Assembly (NCBI GenBank): GCA_033283265.1
Contig: JAWMQN010000001.1
Span: forward strand, 1,054,001 to 1,118,000
Source of the DNA: Mangrovimicrobium sp033283265
Lineage (GTDB): Bacteria; Pseudomonadota; Gammaproteobacteria; Pseudomonadales; Halieaceae
DNA: 64,000 nt
Reading direction: 5' to 3'
This document shows, in pieces, positions 8,993-18,329 of this stretch; positions within the stretch are counted from its first letter, which is position 1; every line of letters begins with the position of its first letter. Below the pieces are notes generated by a model that saw only the letters and a program-made list of their open reading frames with translations, had not been told where the DNA came from and did no database searches. A program made the position numbers and the translations under genes.

Positions 8993-11005
8993 TTAAAACA
9001 TTTCGCGAACGCGCGCAGCGATGGAGCCGACATTCGGCACCTGCGCGGTCTCGATGATCTTGGAGTAGGCGATCGGGGCGTAGGCCGCGCCGAAACGCGA
9101 AGCCGGCGCCTTGAGCTTGCCGAACAGTTCCTCGTTGATGGTGGCGGCGATTTCCGAGCCGAGGCCACAGAATTCCACCGCGGCGTGTACCACCAGCGCG
9201 CGGCCGGTTTTCTCCACCGAGTTGAGGATGCGGTCGTAGTCCAGCGGCAGCAGGGTGCGCAGGTCGATAACCTCGGCACTGATGCCCTCCTTCGCCAGTT
9301 CCTCGGCGGCCATCATGCACTGCATGACCTGCCAGCCGTAGGTGATCAGGGTGACGTCGGTGCCCTCGCGCTTGACCTTGGCCACACCCAGCGGAATGCG
9401 GTAGTCGCCCACCGGCACTTCTTCCTTGAGGGCGTAGGTCAGCATCATCGACTCGATCTGGATGCAGGGATCCTCGTCGAAGATACAGCTCATCAGCAGG
9501 CCCTTGGCTTCGGTCGGGGTGCTGGGGTAGACGACCTTCAGGCCCGGCTGGTGCAGCAGGGTCGCTTCAGTGGACTGGGAGTGCTGCGCGCCGAAACCGC
9601 CGATACCACCGCCAGCGATCATGCGCACGGTCATCGGCACGTTGGTGGTGGCGCCGGACATGTAGCGCTGCTTGGCCGCATGGTTGGTGATCTGGTCCAT
9701 GCACACGCCGACGAAGTCGGCGAACATGATCTCCGCCACCGGGCGCATGCCCACCAGCGCGGAGCCGGTGGCGCAGCCGATGATCGCCTGCTCGGCGATC
9801 GGGGTCGGGCGGATACGCTCGCCCCACTTGCTCTGCATGCCCTTGAAGCACTTGAACACACCGCCGGGGTCGTCGCCGATGTCCTCGCCCAGGCAATAGA
9901 CGTTGTCGTCGAGCTGCATGGACAGGTCGAGGGCGTCCTGTACCGCCTCGAACATGGCCATGGTCTTGGTCTCGCCGGTGAACTCGGGCTCGGCTTCACG
10001 CTTGACGCGCTGGCCGCGCTTGGGCACCACGTCGGGATCGCCGTAGACATCCAGCAGCATCTCGTCTTCGCCGGAGACCTCGCTCTCCAGGCCGAAGGCG
10101 ATCGCCTCGGCAACTTCCGCCTTGGCAGCCGCGTCGATTTCCGCCAGCTCTTCCTCGCTGCAGATGCCGCTTTCCAGCAGCAGCTTGCGGGTGGCGGGCA
10201 CCGGCCACTTGTCCTTGGCGACAGCCAGTTCTTCCTTGTCCAGCAGGTGGCTCCAGCCGACACCGGCATGGGGCCCGAGGCGCAGGGTCATGGCTTCGAC
10301 GAAGACCGGGCCGTTGCCGGCGCGCACGCTGTCGATGATTTCCTTCATGCCGTTGTGGAAGGCGATCGGGTCGTTGCCGTTGAGGCGCACGCCGCGGAAG
10401 CCGAGGGCCTCGGCGCGGGCGGTGAAGTTCTCGCTGGCGGTGTATTCGGGGATCGGGGTGTACTCGCCGATCAGGTTGTTCTGGCACATGAAGATCACCG
10501 GCAGTTTCCATACGCCGGCCAGGTTCATGGCTTCGTGGACCGCGCCGATGCTGGTGGCGCCGTCACCGAAGTTGACGATGGCGATCTTGTCGGTGCCGCG
10601 CATTTTCTCCGCCAGGGCCAGGCCGTTGGCGATCGGCGCACCGGCGCCGACGATGGCCGTGGTCAGCATGGAGCCGGAAGACGGGTCGGAGATGTGCGGC
10701 GAGCCGCCCTTGCCCTTGTTGACGCCGTCGATGCGACCGAGGGCCTCGGCGAACAGGCCTTTCAGCGGCACGCCCTTGGCTACCTGGTCGTGGATACCGC
10801 GGTAGATGGTGACCATGTGGTCTTCGCTGCTGATCAGGGGCGCGATGGCAGCGGGGATGCCTTCCTGGCCGGTCATGGGCCAGTAGGTGAACATGAACTT
10901 GCCGCTGGAGAGGCCGGCCTGGATGCCCTTGTCCACCTCGTGGATGCGCGACATCTGGCGATAGATTTCTTTCAGCGTACCGTGATCGATATCAAGGTCT
11001 TTCAT
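8993..11005 (-). CDS. Thiamine-diphosphate-dependent 2-oxoacid dehydrogenase E1, fused alpha and beta subunits
   Basis: This 670-residue protein joins an E1-alpha half (about 1-330) to an E1-beta half (about 340-670). The alpha half holds the ThDP/Mg motif beginning G-D-G at 147-149 and ending N-N at 176-177, plus Y-R-G-I-H-D and G-K-G-G-S-P-H. The beta half holds L-G-E-D-I-G-D-D-P-G-G-V-F, R-P-T-P-I-A-E-Q and V-I-D-L-R-T-L-L-P-L-D. E1 decarboxylates a 2-oxoacid and passes the acyl group to lipoate. ATG at 11005 is chosen because AGGAGA lies 7 bases upstream; an in-frame TTG at 11008 is less likely. In most bacteria with alpha/beta E1 the halves are separate genes. The oxoacid is not determined; pyruvate, branched-chain or acetoin-type are all possible. 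Confidence 0.9.
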   Translation of the reverse strand: MKDLDIDHGTLKEIYRQMSRIHEVDKGIQAGLSSGKFMFTYWPMTGQEGIPAAIAPLISSEDHMVTIYRGIHDQVAKGVPLKGLFAEALGRIDGVNKGKGGSPHISDPSSGSMLTTAIVGAGAPIANGLALAEKMRGTDKIAIVNFGDGATSIGAVHEAMNLAGVWKLPVIFMCQNNLIGEYTPIPEYTASENFTARAEALGFRGVRLNGNDPIAFHNGMKEIIDSVRAGNGPVFVEAMTLRLGPHAGVGWSHLLDKEELAVAKDKWPVPATRKLLLESGICSEEELAEIDAAAKAEVAEAIAFGLESEVSGEDEMLLDVYGDPDVVPKRGQRVKREAEPEFTGETKTMAMFEAVQDALDLSMQLDDNVYCLGEDIGDDPGGVFKCFKGMQSKWGERIRPTPIAEQAIIGCATGSALVGMRPVAEIMFADFVGVCMDQITNHAAKQRYMSGATTNVPMTVRMIAGGGIGGFGAQHSQSTEATLLHQPGLKVVYPSTPTEAKGLLMSCIFDEDPCIQIESMMLTYALKEEVPVGDYRIPLGVAKVKREGTDVTLITYGWQVMQCMMAAEELAKEGISAEVIDLRTLLPLDYDRILNSVEKTGRALVVHAAVEFCGLGSEIAATINEELFGKLKAPASRFGAAYAPIAYSKIIETAQVPNVGSIAARVREMF

Positions 11006-11162
11006 CAAAACATCTCCTGATTGGAAGCGGTATGGTTGCCAAAGCCTGCCCCTGCGGCGCTGGCCTGCAATCCGGGGAATTTGGAAAAACGCATACGGTG
11101 TCTCTGCTGGATCGGGGCTGTTCCCGGGTTCTTATGCTGGAGGTTATTCGACAGCACTGTTG

Positions 11163-11191
11163 ATTATCTATAGGCAACAAGGCCAAGTAAA
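11163..11191 (-). promoter_or_regulatory. Candidate sigma-70 promoter for the E1/lipoyl operon
   Basis: On the minus strand TTTACT (11191-11186) and GATAAT (11168-11163) are spaced by 17 bases, about 160 bases before the E1 start. It is a sequence match only. Confidence 0.4.
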
Positions 11192-11280
11192 GCTGCGGCC
11201 ACGCTCGCGCCCCGCTGAGCGCCGGCGGGCGCCCGGTACTTTACCCCATCCCGGCGGCAAACCCAATGCCGTGCGCCGCG

Positions 11281-12075
11281 CTAGGGCCGCGCGGCCCAGA
11301 ACGCAGCCATGGCAGCGGCGCAGGTCGCGGGGCATTCCAGGTACAGCAGGTGGCCGCAGTCGGCAAAGTCCTGGCGCTGCAGGTGTGGCACGCTGGCCTC
11401 GAGCACTTCGGCGATGAGACGAAAGTCCGCCATGTCCCGCCCACCGCTCAGCAGCAGGGTCGGCGCCTGCAGGGTATGCAGGCGCTCGATATCCGGCAGC
11501 GCGCGGACATGGGGGTCCGCCAGCCAGTGGCGGCAGGCATAGGCCATGATGGCGGCGTGCAGTGCGGGCCCCGCGTCACTGCCCCGGGTCGATGCGAACA
11601 GCGGGTGCTGCCACCAGAGCTCCCGCGCCCGGTCGAGGTCGCCGGCGCGGGCGGCATCGGCGCTGCGCCGCCACAGGGCGCGCCACTCCTCGCTCCACTC
11701 CCAGGCGACGACGCCCGGGCTGATCAGCACCAGGCTGCGCACCCGCCGCGGGTGGCGCAGGGCGAAGTTGAGTGCGACGCTGCCGCCGAGGGACACCCCG
11801 ACCAGGTCGGCACAGTCGATGCCGCGGGCATCGAGCAGCGCCAGCAGGTCGTCGGCGTGATCGTAGGGCAGCTCCGCGTCCCAGCCCGAGCGGCCGAAAC
11901 CGCGCAGGTCGTAGCGCAGGGCTGGCAGGTCCGCGGGCAGTTCGCGCCACAGGGAGTCCCAGCTGTGCAGGTCGCCGCCCATGCCGTGCAGGAACACCAG
12001 CCCAGGCGCCGCGCCGCGGTACTCGCCGTACAGGGACACGCCGGCGGCCTCGACGACAAAGCTCGCTTCCTGCAT
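11281..12075 (-). CDS. Alpha/beta-hydrolase (enol-lactonase/esterase-like)
   Basis: This 264-residue protein has the alpha/beta-hydrolase oxyanion turn F-L-H-G-M-G-G (about 28-34) and R-Y-D-L-R-G-F-G-R-S-G. The nucleophile elbow is G-V-S-L-G-G-S with Ser95, and the late His sits in D-C-G-H-L-L-Y-L-E (about 243). ATG at 12075 is chosen because GGAGGAAAT lies just upstream. An in-frame extension to 12300 has no ribosome site and would overlap the divergent monooxygenase gene. The layout resembles 3-oxoadipate enol-lactonase, but the substrate is unknown. It diverges from the LLM monooxygenase at 12245. Confidence 0.85.
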   Translation of the reverse strand: MQEASFVVEAAGVSLYGEYRGAAPGLVFLHGMGGDLHSWDSLWRELPADLPALRYDLRGFGRSGWDAELPYDHADDLLALLDARGIDCADLVGVSLGGSVALNFALRHPRRVRSLVLISPGVVAWEWSEEWRALWRRSADAARAGDLDRARELWWQHPLFASTRGSDAGPALHAAIMAYACRHWLADPHVRALPDIERLHTLQAPTLLLSGGRDMADFRLIAEVLEASVPHLQRQDFADCGHLLYLECPATCAAAMAAFWAARP

Positions 12076-12244
12076 TGTGATTTCCTCCGCCGATGGCTCC
12101 GGGCTGCAGTATAACCAGCGCCGGGCGTATTTATAGCGGCCGGGGGCCAGCGCCCTTACGCAATTGTCACGGAAACCGCCGCGGCACTTGCGGTAGAGTG
12201 TTGGCTGCGCAGAAAAACCAATAACCAACGACAGGAAACCAGCC

Positions 12245-13282
12245 GTGCAGAACCTCTTTACCTCGATCAGCTTCGACATGCGCGCCCCGGGCTTCGGCAC
12301 GCCGACGCCGCAGCTCTACGCCGCGGCGCTGGAGATGGCCGCCTACGCCGACGACTTCGGCATCGACCGCATCGGCCTGATGGAACACCACGGTTCGGAG
12401 GACGGCTACCTGCCGGCGCCCTTCGTGCTCGGCGGCGGCATGGCCGCCTGCACCCGCCGCTGTACCCTCACCCTCGGCGCGGTGATCCTGCCCCTGCACA
12501 ATGCGGTGGAAGTCGCCGAGCAAATCGCCGTGCTCGACCTGATGAGCAACGGCCGCCTCAACGTGATCCTCGGCGCGGGCTATGTGCGCAGCGAGTTCGA
12601 CATGTTCGGCGTCTCCCTGCGCGAGCGCGGCAAGCTCCTCGACCAGGGTGTCGACACCATCCTGCGCGCCCTGCGCGGCGAACGCTTCGAGGTCGACGGC
12701 CGGCCGGTCTACGTGCGCCCCCTCCCCGTCCAGCGGCCGGAGGACATTCTCATGGTCGGCGGCGGTGTGGCCGCCTCGGCGCGACGCGCCGCCCGCTTCG
12801 GCGTCGGTTTCGGGCCCATGCGCCGGGACCTGGTGCCGCTCTACGAGGAGGAGTGCCGCAAGCTCGGCCGCGAGCCGGGCAAGGCCCTGCAGCCCTCCGC
12901 GCGCCTGCCCCTGAGCATCCACCTGGCGGAGGACCCGGACGAGGGCTGGCACGTAATCAAGGACCACGCCCTGCACGTGGTCCGGGAGTACGCGAAATGG
13001 GCGGCCCAGGAGGAGAACTCCAACTCACCCTTCAAGGGCCTGCTCGACGAGGCCGCCCTGCGCGCCTCCGGCCTGTTCGCGGTGTGGACACCGGACGAGC
13101 TGCTGCAACGCGCGGCGGATGTGGAGCCCGGCGCCTCCCTCGGCTTCCAGCCACTGCTCGGCGGGCTCGCCCCCGAAGAGGGCTGGAAGAGCCTCGAGCT
13201 GCTGAAAAACACCATGCCGGGAATCCGGGCCCTGGGCGAGCAGCGCGCCGCGGCCGTTTCCGGCGCTGGCCGCGCAGACTGA
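12245..13282 (+). CDS. LLM-class (luciferase-like) flavin-dependent monooxygenase
   Basis: This 345-residue TIM-barrel protein has the bacterial luciferase family features G-I-D-R-I-G-L-M-E-H-H-G-S-E-D-G (about 39-54), L-D-L-M-S-N-G-R-L-N-V-I-L-G-A-G-Y (about 98-114) and R-A-A-R-F-G-V-G-F-G-P-M. Members use reduced FMN or F420 to oxidise small organics. The start is GTG at 12245 with AGGAAACC upstream. The next gene, an epoxide hydrolase, starts 15 bases after its stop, so they form one operon. A monooxygenase that makes an epoxide followed by a hydrolase that opens it is an attractive reading, but inferred. Confidence 0.87.
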   Translation: MQNLFTSISFDMRAPGFGTPTPQLYAAALEMAAYADDFGIDRIGLMEHHGSEDGYLPAPFVLGGGMAACTRRCTLTLGAVILPLHNAVEVAEQIAVLDLMSNGRLNVILGAGYVRSEFDMFGVSLRERGKLLDQGVDTILRALRGERFEVDGRPVYVRPLPVQRPEDILMVGGGVAASARRAARFGVGFGPMRRDLVPLYEEECRKLGREPGKALQPSARLPLSIHLAEDPDEGWHVIKDHALHVVREYAKWAAQEENSNSPFKGLLDEAALRASGLFAVWTPDELLQRAADVEPGASLGFQPLLGGLAPEEGWKSLELLKNTMPGIRALGEQRAAAVSGAGRAD

Positions 13283-13296
13283 CCCGGGAGCAGCCA

Positions 13297-14451
13297 ATGG
13301 AACAGTTCACCATCAACGTGCCCGAGGCCGAACTCGACGACCTGCGCCAGCGCCTCGCCAACACCCGCTGGACCAGCAACTTCGCCAACGAGGGCTGGCA
13401 GTACGGCGCCAACGCCGACTACATCCGCGAACTGGCCGAATACTGGCAGCAGGATTACGACTGGCGCGCCCGGGAGCGACTGATGAACGCCCTGCCCCAC
13501 TTCCGCACCGAGGTCGACGGGGTGCCGATCCACTTCATCCACGTGCGGGGCAAGGGCCCCAATCCCATGCCGCTGATGCTCAACCACGGCTGGCCCTGGA
13601 GCTTCTGGGACTTCCACAAGCTCATCGGCCCGCTCAGCGACCCCGCCGCCCACGGCGGCGACCCGGCGGATGCCTTCGACGTGGTGGTGCCCTCCCTGCC
13701 CGGCTACACCTTCTCCAATCCGCTGCGCAAGACCGGGGTGAATTTCTGGAAGACCGCGGACCTGTGGGTCGAACTGATGGCGCAACTGGGCTACGAAAAA
13801 TTCGCCAGCCAGGGCGGCGACTGGGGCTCCTTCATCTCCGCCCAGCTCGGCCACAAGTACCCGGAGAAACTGATCGGCGTGCACCTGCACACCCCGGCGC
13901 CGCTGCACTTCATGAGCGGCCGCGGTTATCCGCGCGAGGATTTCAGCGAGGACGAGGCGCCGCAGGCGGCGAAGATGCGCCAGTTCGGCGCGGAAGAGAC
14001 CGGCTACATGGCCCTGCAGACCACCAAGCCGCAGACCCCGGCCATCGGCATGAACGACTCACCCGCCGGCCTGCTGGCCTGGATCGTGGAGAAACGCCGC
14101 CGCTGGAGTGACTGCGGCGGCGATGTGGAGAGCCGTTTCAGCAAGGACGAACTGATCGACACGGTGATGCTCTACTGGATCACCCAGAGCTTCGCCAGCG
14201 CGGCGCGCTTTTACTACGAGGGCGCCCACGACCAGTGGCGGCCGGAGCACGGGAACATGCCCTGCGTCTCAGCGCCCACGGCGCTGGCCATCCTGCCCGG
14301 TGAGATTACCTACCCGCCGCGCCAGTTCGCCGAGCGCTACTACAACCTGCAGCGCTGGACCGAATTCGCCGAGGGCGGGCACTTCGCCGCGCTGGAAGTG
14401 CCCGGGTTGATGGTGGAGGATTTGCGCGGGTTCTTCCGCGGCCTGCGCTGA
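13297..14451 (+). CDS. Epoxide hydrolase with N-terminal EHN domain
   Basis: This 384-residue protein begins with the epoxide hydrolase N-terminal domain (D-L-R-Q-R-L-A-N-T-R-W, about 15-25). An alpha/beta-hydrolase core follows, with the oxyanion motif H-G-W-P (97-100) and nucleophile Asp175 in G-G-D-W-G-S. The catalytic His lies in G-G-H-F-A-A-L-E (about 366). An Asp rather than Ser nucleophile separates it from esterases. ATG at 13297 has GGGAG 6 bases upstream. Length matches the roughly 390-residue EHN type. It is co-transcribed with the LLM monooxygenase, and its stop abuts the stop of the convergent SDR gene. Confidence 0.92.
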   Translation: MEQFTINVPEAELDDLRQRLANTRWTSNFANEGWQYGANADYIRELAEYWQQDYDWRARERLMNALPHFRTEVDGVPIHFIHVRGKGPNPMPLMLNHGWPWSFWDFHKLIGPLSDPAAHGGDPADAFDVVVPSLPGYTFSNPLRKTGVNFWKTADLWVELMAQLGYEKFASQGGDWGSFISAQLGHKYPEKLIGVHLHTPAPLHFMSGRGYPREDFSEDEAPQAAKMRQFGAEETGYMALQTTKPQTPAIGMNDSPAGLLAWIVEKRRRWSDCGGDVESRFSKDELIDTVMLYWITQSFASAARFYYEGAHDQWRPEHGNMPCVSAPTALAILPGEITYPPRQFAERYYNLQRWTEFAEGGHFAALEVPGLMVEDLRGFFRGLR

Positions 14452-15363
14452 TCAATCCGCGCCGAGGTAGCGCACGCCGGTCAGCTCCTCGCTGAGCGCC
14501 CACAGGCGCTGGGCGAGGTCCGCGTCGAGGGCTTTCTTGTTGATTTTCGCCTTCGCCGGCTTGCCGCCGATCTCCATGAAGCCGCCGGGGCCGTAGTAAT
14601 CGCCGTTGGCCACGGATTCACCCAGCGCCGCCAGCATGGTCGGCTCGGAAGCCTGCTCCGGCTTCGGCACGATCCCCTCCATCCTGCCCTGGAACCACTT
14701 GCTGAACGCGTTCGAGGGTTCCTTGTAGCCGGTCTTGCGGGTGATCTCGGTAGCCGCGAACCCGGGATGGGCGCCCACGGCGATCACCTTGCTGCCACTG
14801 GCGGCCAGCCGCCGGGCCAGTTCCTGGTTGTAACTCTGGCTGGCCAGCTTGCTGCGCGCATAGGCTTTCATCGGGTCGTAGGCCGGGACCTCGCCCTTCC
14901 AGTTGATGTCCTCCAGCGGCAGCTTGCCCAGGCGGTGGGCCAGGCTGCCGACATTGACTATGCGCCCTGGCTGGCCGGCGTCGAAGAACGGCAGCAGCAG
15001 CCCGGTCAGGGCAAAGGGTCCGAGGTAGTTGGTGGCCAGGTGGAGCTCGTAGCCGTCGTCGTTGTAGGTCAGCGGCACGCCGACGATGCCGGCGTTGTTG
15101 ACCAGCAGGTCGAGCCGGCCGTAGCGCTCGGCAAAAGCCTCGACAAAGGCGCGCACCGAGGCCAGCTGGGAGAGGTCCAGCGGCAGCAGGTCGAGCCGGG
15201 CGCCGGGCACCTGGGACTCGATTTCAGCGCGTGCGGCCTCGGCCTTGTCCAGGCTGCGGCAGGCCATCACCACCGTGTAACCGGCCCGGGCGAGTTTAAG
15301 CGTGGTCTGGTAACCGAGACCGGCGTTGGCACCGGTCACAATCGCGATTTTTTGCTCTGACAC
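14452..15363 (-). CDS. Short-chain dehydrogenase (retinol dehydrogenase/protochlorophyllide reductase-like)
   Basis: This 303-residue SDR has the cofactor motif T-G-A-N-A-G-L-G (about 10-17) and an Arg in A-C-R-S that usually favours NADP. It has N-N-A-G (about 89-92), N-V-G-S and the catalytic Y-A-R-S-K. The long C-terminal region and the N-Y-L-G-P-F-A-L-T-G-L segment resemble the RDH/POR-like group acting on hydrophobic alcohols or ketones. It sits back-to-back (stops adjoining) with the epoxide hydrolase. The substrate is not visible. Confidence 0.88.
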   Translation of the reverse strand: MSEQKIAIVTGANAGLGYQTTLKLARAGYTVVMACRSLDKAEAARAEIESQVPGARLDLLPLDLSQLASVRAFVEAFAERYGRLDLLVNNAGIVGVPLTYNDDGYELHLATNYLGPFALTGLLLPFFDAGQPGRIVNVGSLAHRLGKLPLEDINWKGEVPAYDPMKAYARSKLASQSYNQELARRLAASGSKVIAVGAHPGFAATEITRKTGYKEPSNAFSKWFQGRMEGIVPKPEQASEPTMLAALGESVANGDYYGPGGFMEIGGKPAKAKINKKALDADLAQRLWALSEELTGVRYLGAD

Positions 15364-15531
15364 CTTGGGGTTTCCTTACAGCAGGGAAAATGGGGGAGGC
15401 GAAAAGTGCTCTGCCACTCCGGCGGGCCGGGCGACTGGCGCAGCCGAATATTGCCACTGGCGGGGTATTAAACCAGAATCGTGGGCACGGGCAAATTTTC
15501 ACCGCACAAATCATGCGAGGGCGCGGGGCGA

Positions 15532-15819
15532 ATGAACGACAAGGATCATGCAGGGGTAGCGCAGGCGATCATCACCGAGTTCGTCGAGCATGAACTGCCC
15601 CTGCTGGAACGCACCATCAGGGAGGTGGAGGCCGGGCAGCGCCTCAGCGACGGCGAGATCGAGATGCTCGGGGTGCGCCTGCAGCAGATTCGCGAGTGGT
15701 ACTCGGTGGCCTACGAATTCCCCAAATACAAGCACGTCCTGGCCCAGGCCATCGAGACCATCGACAAGATCACCACCCTGGCGCTGGAGAATGAGCGCGA
15801 GACGGGAAACCGGACTTAA
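15532..15819 (+). CDS. Conserved-looking small helical protein of unknown function
   Basis: This 95-residue product is mostly amphipathic helix, with E-H-E-L-P-L-L-E-R-T-I-R-E-V-E-A-G and I-E-M-L-G-V-R-L-Q-Q-I-R-E-W-Y-S-V-A-Y-E-F-P-K-Y. There is no signal peptide. The ATG at 15532 has a weak GAGGGCG stretch upstream. Its stop codon overlaps that of the convergent CNNM gene by three bases. I do not recognise a family. Confidence 0.6.
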   Translation: MNDKDHAGVAQAIITEFVEHELPLLERTIREVEAGQRLSDGEIEMLGVRLQQIREWYSVAYEFPKYKHVLAQAIETIDKITTLALENERETGNRT

Positions 15820-16877
15820 CCCTCCTCATCTTCCTCCACCAGCAGGCCCATCTGCAGCGCCCGCTTGCGCCACAGGTCCCGGGCCAGTGTCTGCATGTCG
15901 ACCGAGGTGTCGGTCTCGTCGACGATCTCTATACCGAGCATGGTCTCGACCAGGTCTTCCATCGTCACCAGTCCCTTGGTGTCACCGTACTCGTCAACCA
16001 GCAGGGCGATCTGGTGGCGCTCGCCGGTCATGCGCTGCATCAGGGTGCCCAGCGGCAGTCGCGCAGGGACCGTGAACAGCGCCCGGCGCATCTCGGACAG
16101 GTGCCTGGTTTCCGGCTCCTTCACCGCCGCGTAGAGCAGATCGTCCTTGCGGATGAAGCCGGTAATATTGTCCGGCTCCCCCAGGTAGAGCGGGATGCGT
16201 GAGAAGGGCATGTTCTGGTGCTGGTGGATGATCTCGCCGACCGTCGCATTCTCCGGCAGGGAGAAGAACACCTGGCGGGGGGTCATGATGTCCTCGCCCA
16301 CCAGCGCGCGGAAGCGCAGGATACTGCGCAGGGTGGCGGACTCCTCCGGGGCGAAAGTGCCCTCATCGACCCCCGCCTCCGCCAGGGCGACGAATTCCTC
16401 GCGGCTTATGGAGTGCGTCGGTGCGCCGTGGGAGATCAGGCGGGTGATGTACTGCCCGGTCACCACCAGCGGGTACATCAACCAGACCGTGGCCTTGATC
16501 AGCTCTGCGCAGGCCGGGGCCAGCTGCCGCCAGTAGAGTGCCCCGAGGGTCTTCGGCACAATCTCTGACAGCACCAGGATCAGCAGGGTCAGGACGGCGG
16601 AAATCACGCCGAAATAGGCCTCGCCGAAGATCGCCGTGGCCTGGGCGCCGGCGCCCGCGGCACCCACGGTGTGGGCAATCGTGTTGAGGCTGAGAATCGC
16701 CGCCAGCGGCCGGTCGATGTCCGCGCGCAAGGCTTCCCACAGCTCGCCATGGCGCCTGCCCTCACGCCTGGCGTTGGCGATGTAGGAGGTCGAGGTCCGC
16801 AGCAGTACCGCCTCCATCACCGAGCAGAGGAAAGAGACGCCCAGAGCCAGCAGGACATAGAAAATCAGTAAACCCAT
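15816..16877 (-). CDS. CNNM/DUF21 membrane protein with CBS pair (CorC/HlyC-like)
   Basis: This 353-residue protein has a DUF21 transmembrane domain (about 1-175, three to four helices, with S-E-I-V-P-K-T-L-G typical of CNNM). Two CBS domains follow (E-D-I-M-T-P-R-Q-V-F-F near 205 and L-V-D-E-Y-G-D-T-K-G-L-V-T-M-E-D-L-V near 305). The family is tied to Mg2+/Co2+ transport and efflux. It lacks the C-terminal CorC_HlyC domain usual in longer members and ends in an acidic tail. It converges on the small gene at 15532. Confidence 0.88.
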   Translation of the reverse strand: MGLLIFYVLLALGVSFLCSVMEAVLLRTSTSYIANARREGRRHGELWEALRADIDRPLAAILSLNTIAHTVGAAGAGAQATAIFGEAYFGVISAVLTLLILVLSEIVPKTLGALYWRQLAPACAELIKATVWLMYPLVVTGQYITRLISHGAPTHSISREEFVALAEAGVDEGTFAPEESATLRSILRFRALVGEDIMTPRQVFFSLPENATVGEIIHQHQNMPFSRIPLYLGEPDNITGFIRKDDLLYAAVKEPETRHLSEMRRALFTVPARLPLGTLMQRMTGERHQIALLVDEYGDTKGLVTMEDLVETMLGIEIVDETDTSVDMQTLARDLWRKRALQMGLLVEEDEEG

Positions 16878-17000
16878 GTGTGAATTTCCGCAAACAACGA
16901 GCGTGGTGATTTCAGCATGGAGCTAGTGTACCTGCCTCCACAGACGATTCCATGCGAGTATTTGCCGCGGGCTTCTGCTAGCATCGGCCAAATAATAAAC

Positions 17001-17017
17001 CGTGTTTCTTAAACACG
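17001..17017. promoter_or_regulatory. Perfect inverted repeat, candidate operator before the LLM monooxygenase
   Basis: CGTGTTT-ctt-AAACACG is a 7-base perfect dyad with a 3-base centre, lying 27 bases before the ATG at 17044. Size and shape suit a TetR- or GntR-like dimer. The regulator is not identified. Confidence 0.45.
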
Positions 17018-17043
17018 AATGACCGCAACCGGAGGTACTTCAC

Positions 17044-18219
17044 ATGCGCGCCAACAAACTCCGCCTCGGGCTATTCGTCGCCCCGTTCCACCCGCTCAAT
17101 GAAAACCCGACCCTGTGCCTGGAGCGCGACCTCCAGCTCGCCGAGTTCGCCGAGTCCATCGGCATCGAGGAATACTGGTTTGGCGAGCACCACTCGGGGG
17201 GTTACGAGATTTCCGCCTCACCGGAGCTGATGATCGCAGCGGCGGCCCAGCGCACATCGCGCATCAGGCTCGGCTCGGGGGTGATCTCGCTGCCCTACCA
17301 CAACCCTTTCAACAGCGCCCAGCGTATCGCCCAGCTGGATCACCTCACCCGCGGCCGGCTGATGTTCGGCGCCGGGCCGGGGCTGCTCACCGCGGATGCC
17401 CACATGCGCGGCCAGGACGCGCGGGAAGCCCGCGACAGGATGGCCCAGGGCCTCGATGTCATCACCCGCCTGCTGCGCGGCGAGACGGTGACGGAGAAAA
17501 CCGACTGGTACGACCTGCGCGACGCCCATTGCCACCTGCTACCGGCCCAGCGCCAGCTGGAGATGTGCGTCGCCAGCCTGTTTTCGCCCAACGGCGGCAC
17601 GCTGGCGGCGAAATACAACGCCGGCATGCTCTGCCTGGCCGCGACCTCGCCGGACGGCTTTGACACCCTGGCCGCCAACTGGCAGGTGGCACAGCAAGCC
17701 GCCGCCAAACTGGGCAGGGAAATGGACCCCTCCTGCATGCGCTGCGCCACTGACATCCACATCGCCGAGACCCGCGACGCGGCCATGGACCAGGTACGCA
17801 GGGGCTTCGCCGTCAACCAGCAGTACTTCCTCAACCAGTCCGGGCACCTGCCCGACTCCCCCGCCCACTACAGCCTCGAGCACCTGATCGAGCGCGGCGA
17901 GGCAGTCATCGGCACGCCCGATGACGCGGTTGAGCAGATTCGCCGGCTGGAAGAGAAAGTACCCGGTTTCGGCTGCCTGCTGCTGTTCGACAAGAACTGG
18001 GCCGGCACTGCGGACAAGCAGCGCTCACTGGAAATGATGATGCGCTACGTGCTGCCGGAAATTAACGGCGACAACGAGAGCCGGAACCGGTCCTTTGCCT
18101 GGCAGCACGAGAACCGCGAGCCCTTCTTCGGCCGGATGATGGAGGGGGCGCAGCGGGCCATCGAGAAGCACGCCGCCGCGCAGGCGAAGGACAAACAGGG
18201 GGAAAATGGCGGGAAGTAG
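17044..18219 (+). CDS. LLM-class flavin-dependent monooxygenase (alkanal/limonene monooxygenase-like)
   Basis: This 391-residue luciferase-like protein has Y-W-F-G-E-H-H-S-G-G-Y-E (about 41-52). It also has G-S-G-V-I-S-L-P-Y-H-N-P-F (about 78-90) and L-D-H-L-T-R-G-R-L-M-F-G-A-G-P-G (about 98-113). It is longer than the LLM at 12245 and clearly a different subgroup, carrying an extended polar C-terminus (about 350-391). GGAGG sits 8 bases before the ATG. An FMN-dependent hydroxylation or Baeyer-Villiger type oxidation of a hydrophobic substrate is the expected chemistry. It is alone in its transcription unit, behind a candidate operator at 17001. Confidence 0.87.
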   Translation: MRANKLRLGLFVAPFHPLNENPTLCLERDLQLAEFAESIGIEEYWFGEHHSGGYEISASPELMIAAAAQRTSRIRLGSGVISLPYHNPFNSAQRIAQLDHLTRGRLMFGAGPGLLTADAHMRGQDAREARDRMAQGLDVITRLLRGETVTEKTDWYDLRDAHCHLLPAQRQLEMCVASLFSPNGGTLAAKYNAGMLCLAATSPDGFDTLAANWQVAQQAAAKLGREMDPSCMRCATDIHIAETRDAAMDQVRRGFAVNQQYFLNQSGHLPDSPAHYSLEHLIERGEAVIGTPDDAVEQIRRLEEKVPGFGCLLLFDKNWAGTADKQRSLEMMMRYVLPEINGDNESRNRSFAWQHENREPFFGRMMEGAQRAIEKHAAAQAKDKQGENGGK

Positions 18220-18329
18220 CGGCACCCGCGGGCACTCGCCGCCTGCAGGTGCCCGCCCGGGAGCCGGGCGGGGCTGCGGCTAGTGTATTAATACCGGGAT
18301 TAATTGACCGCAGTCGATAGAGAATTCGC

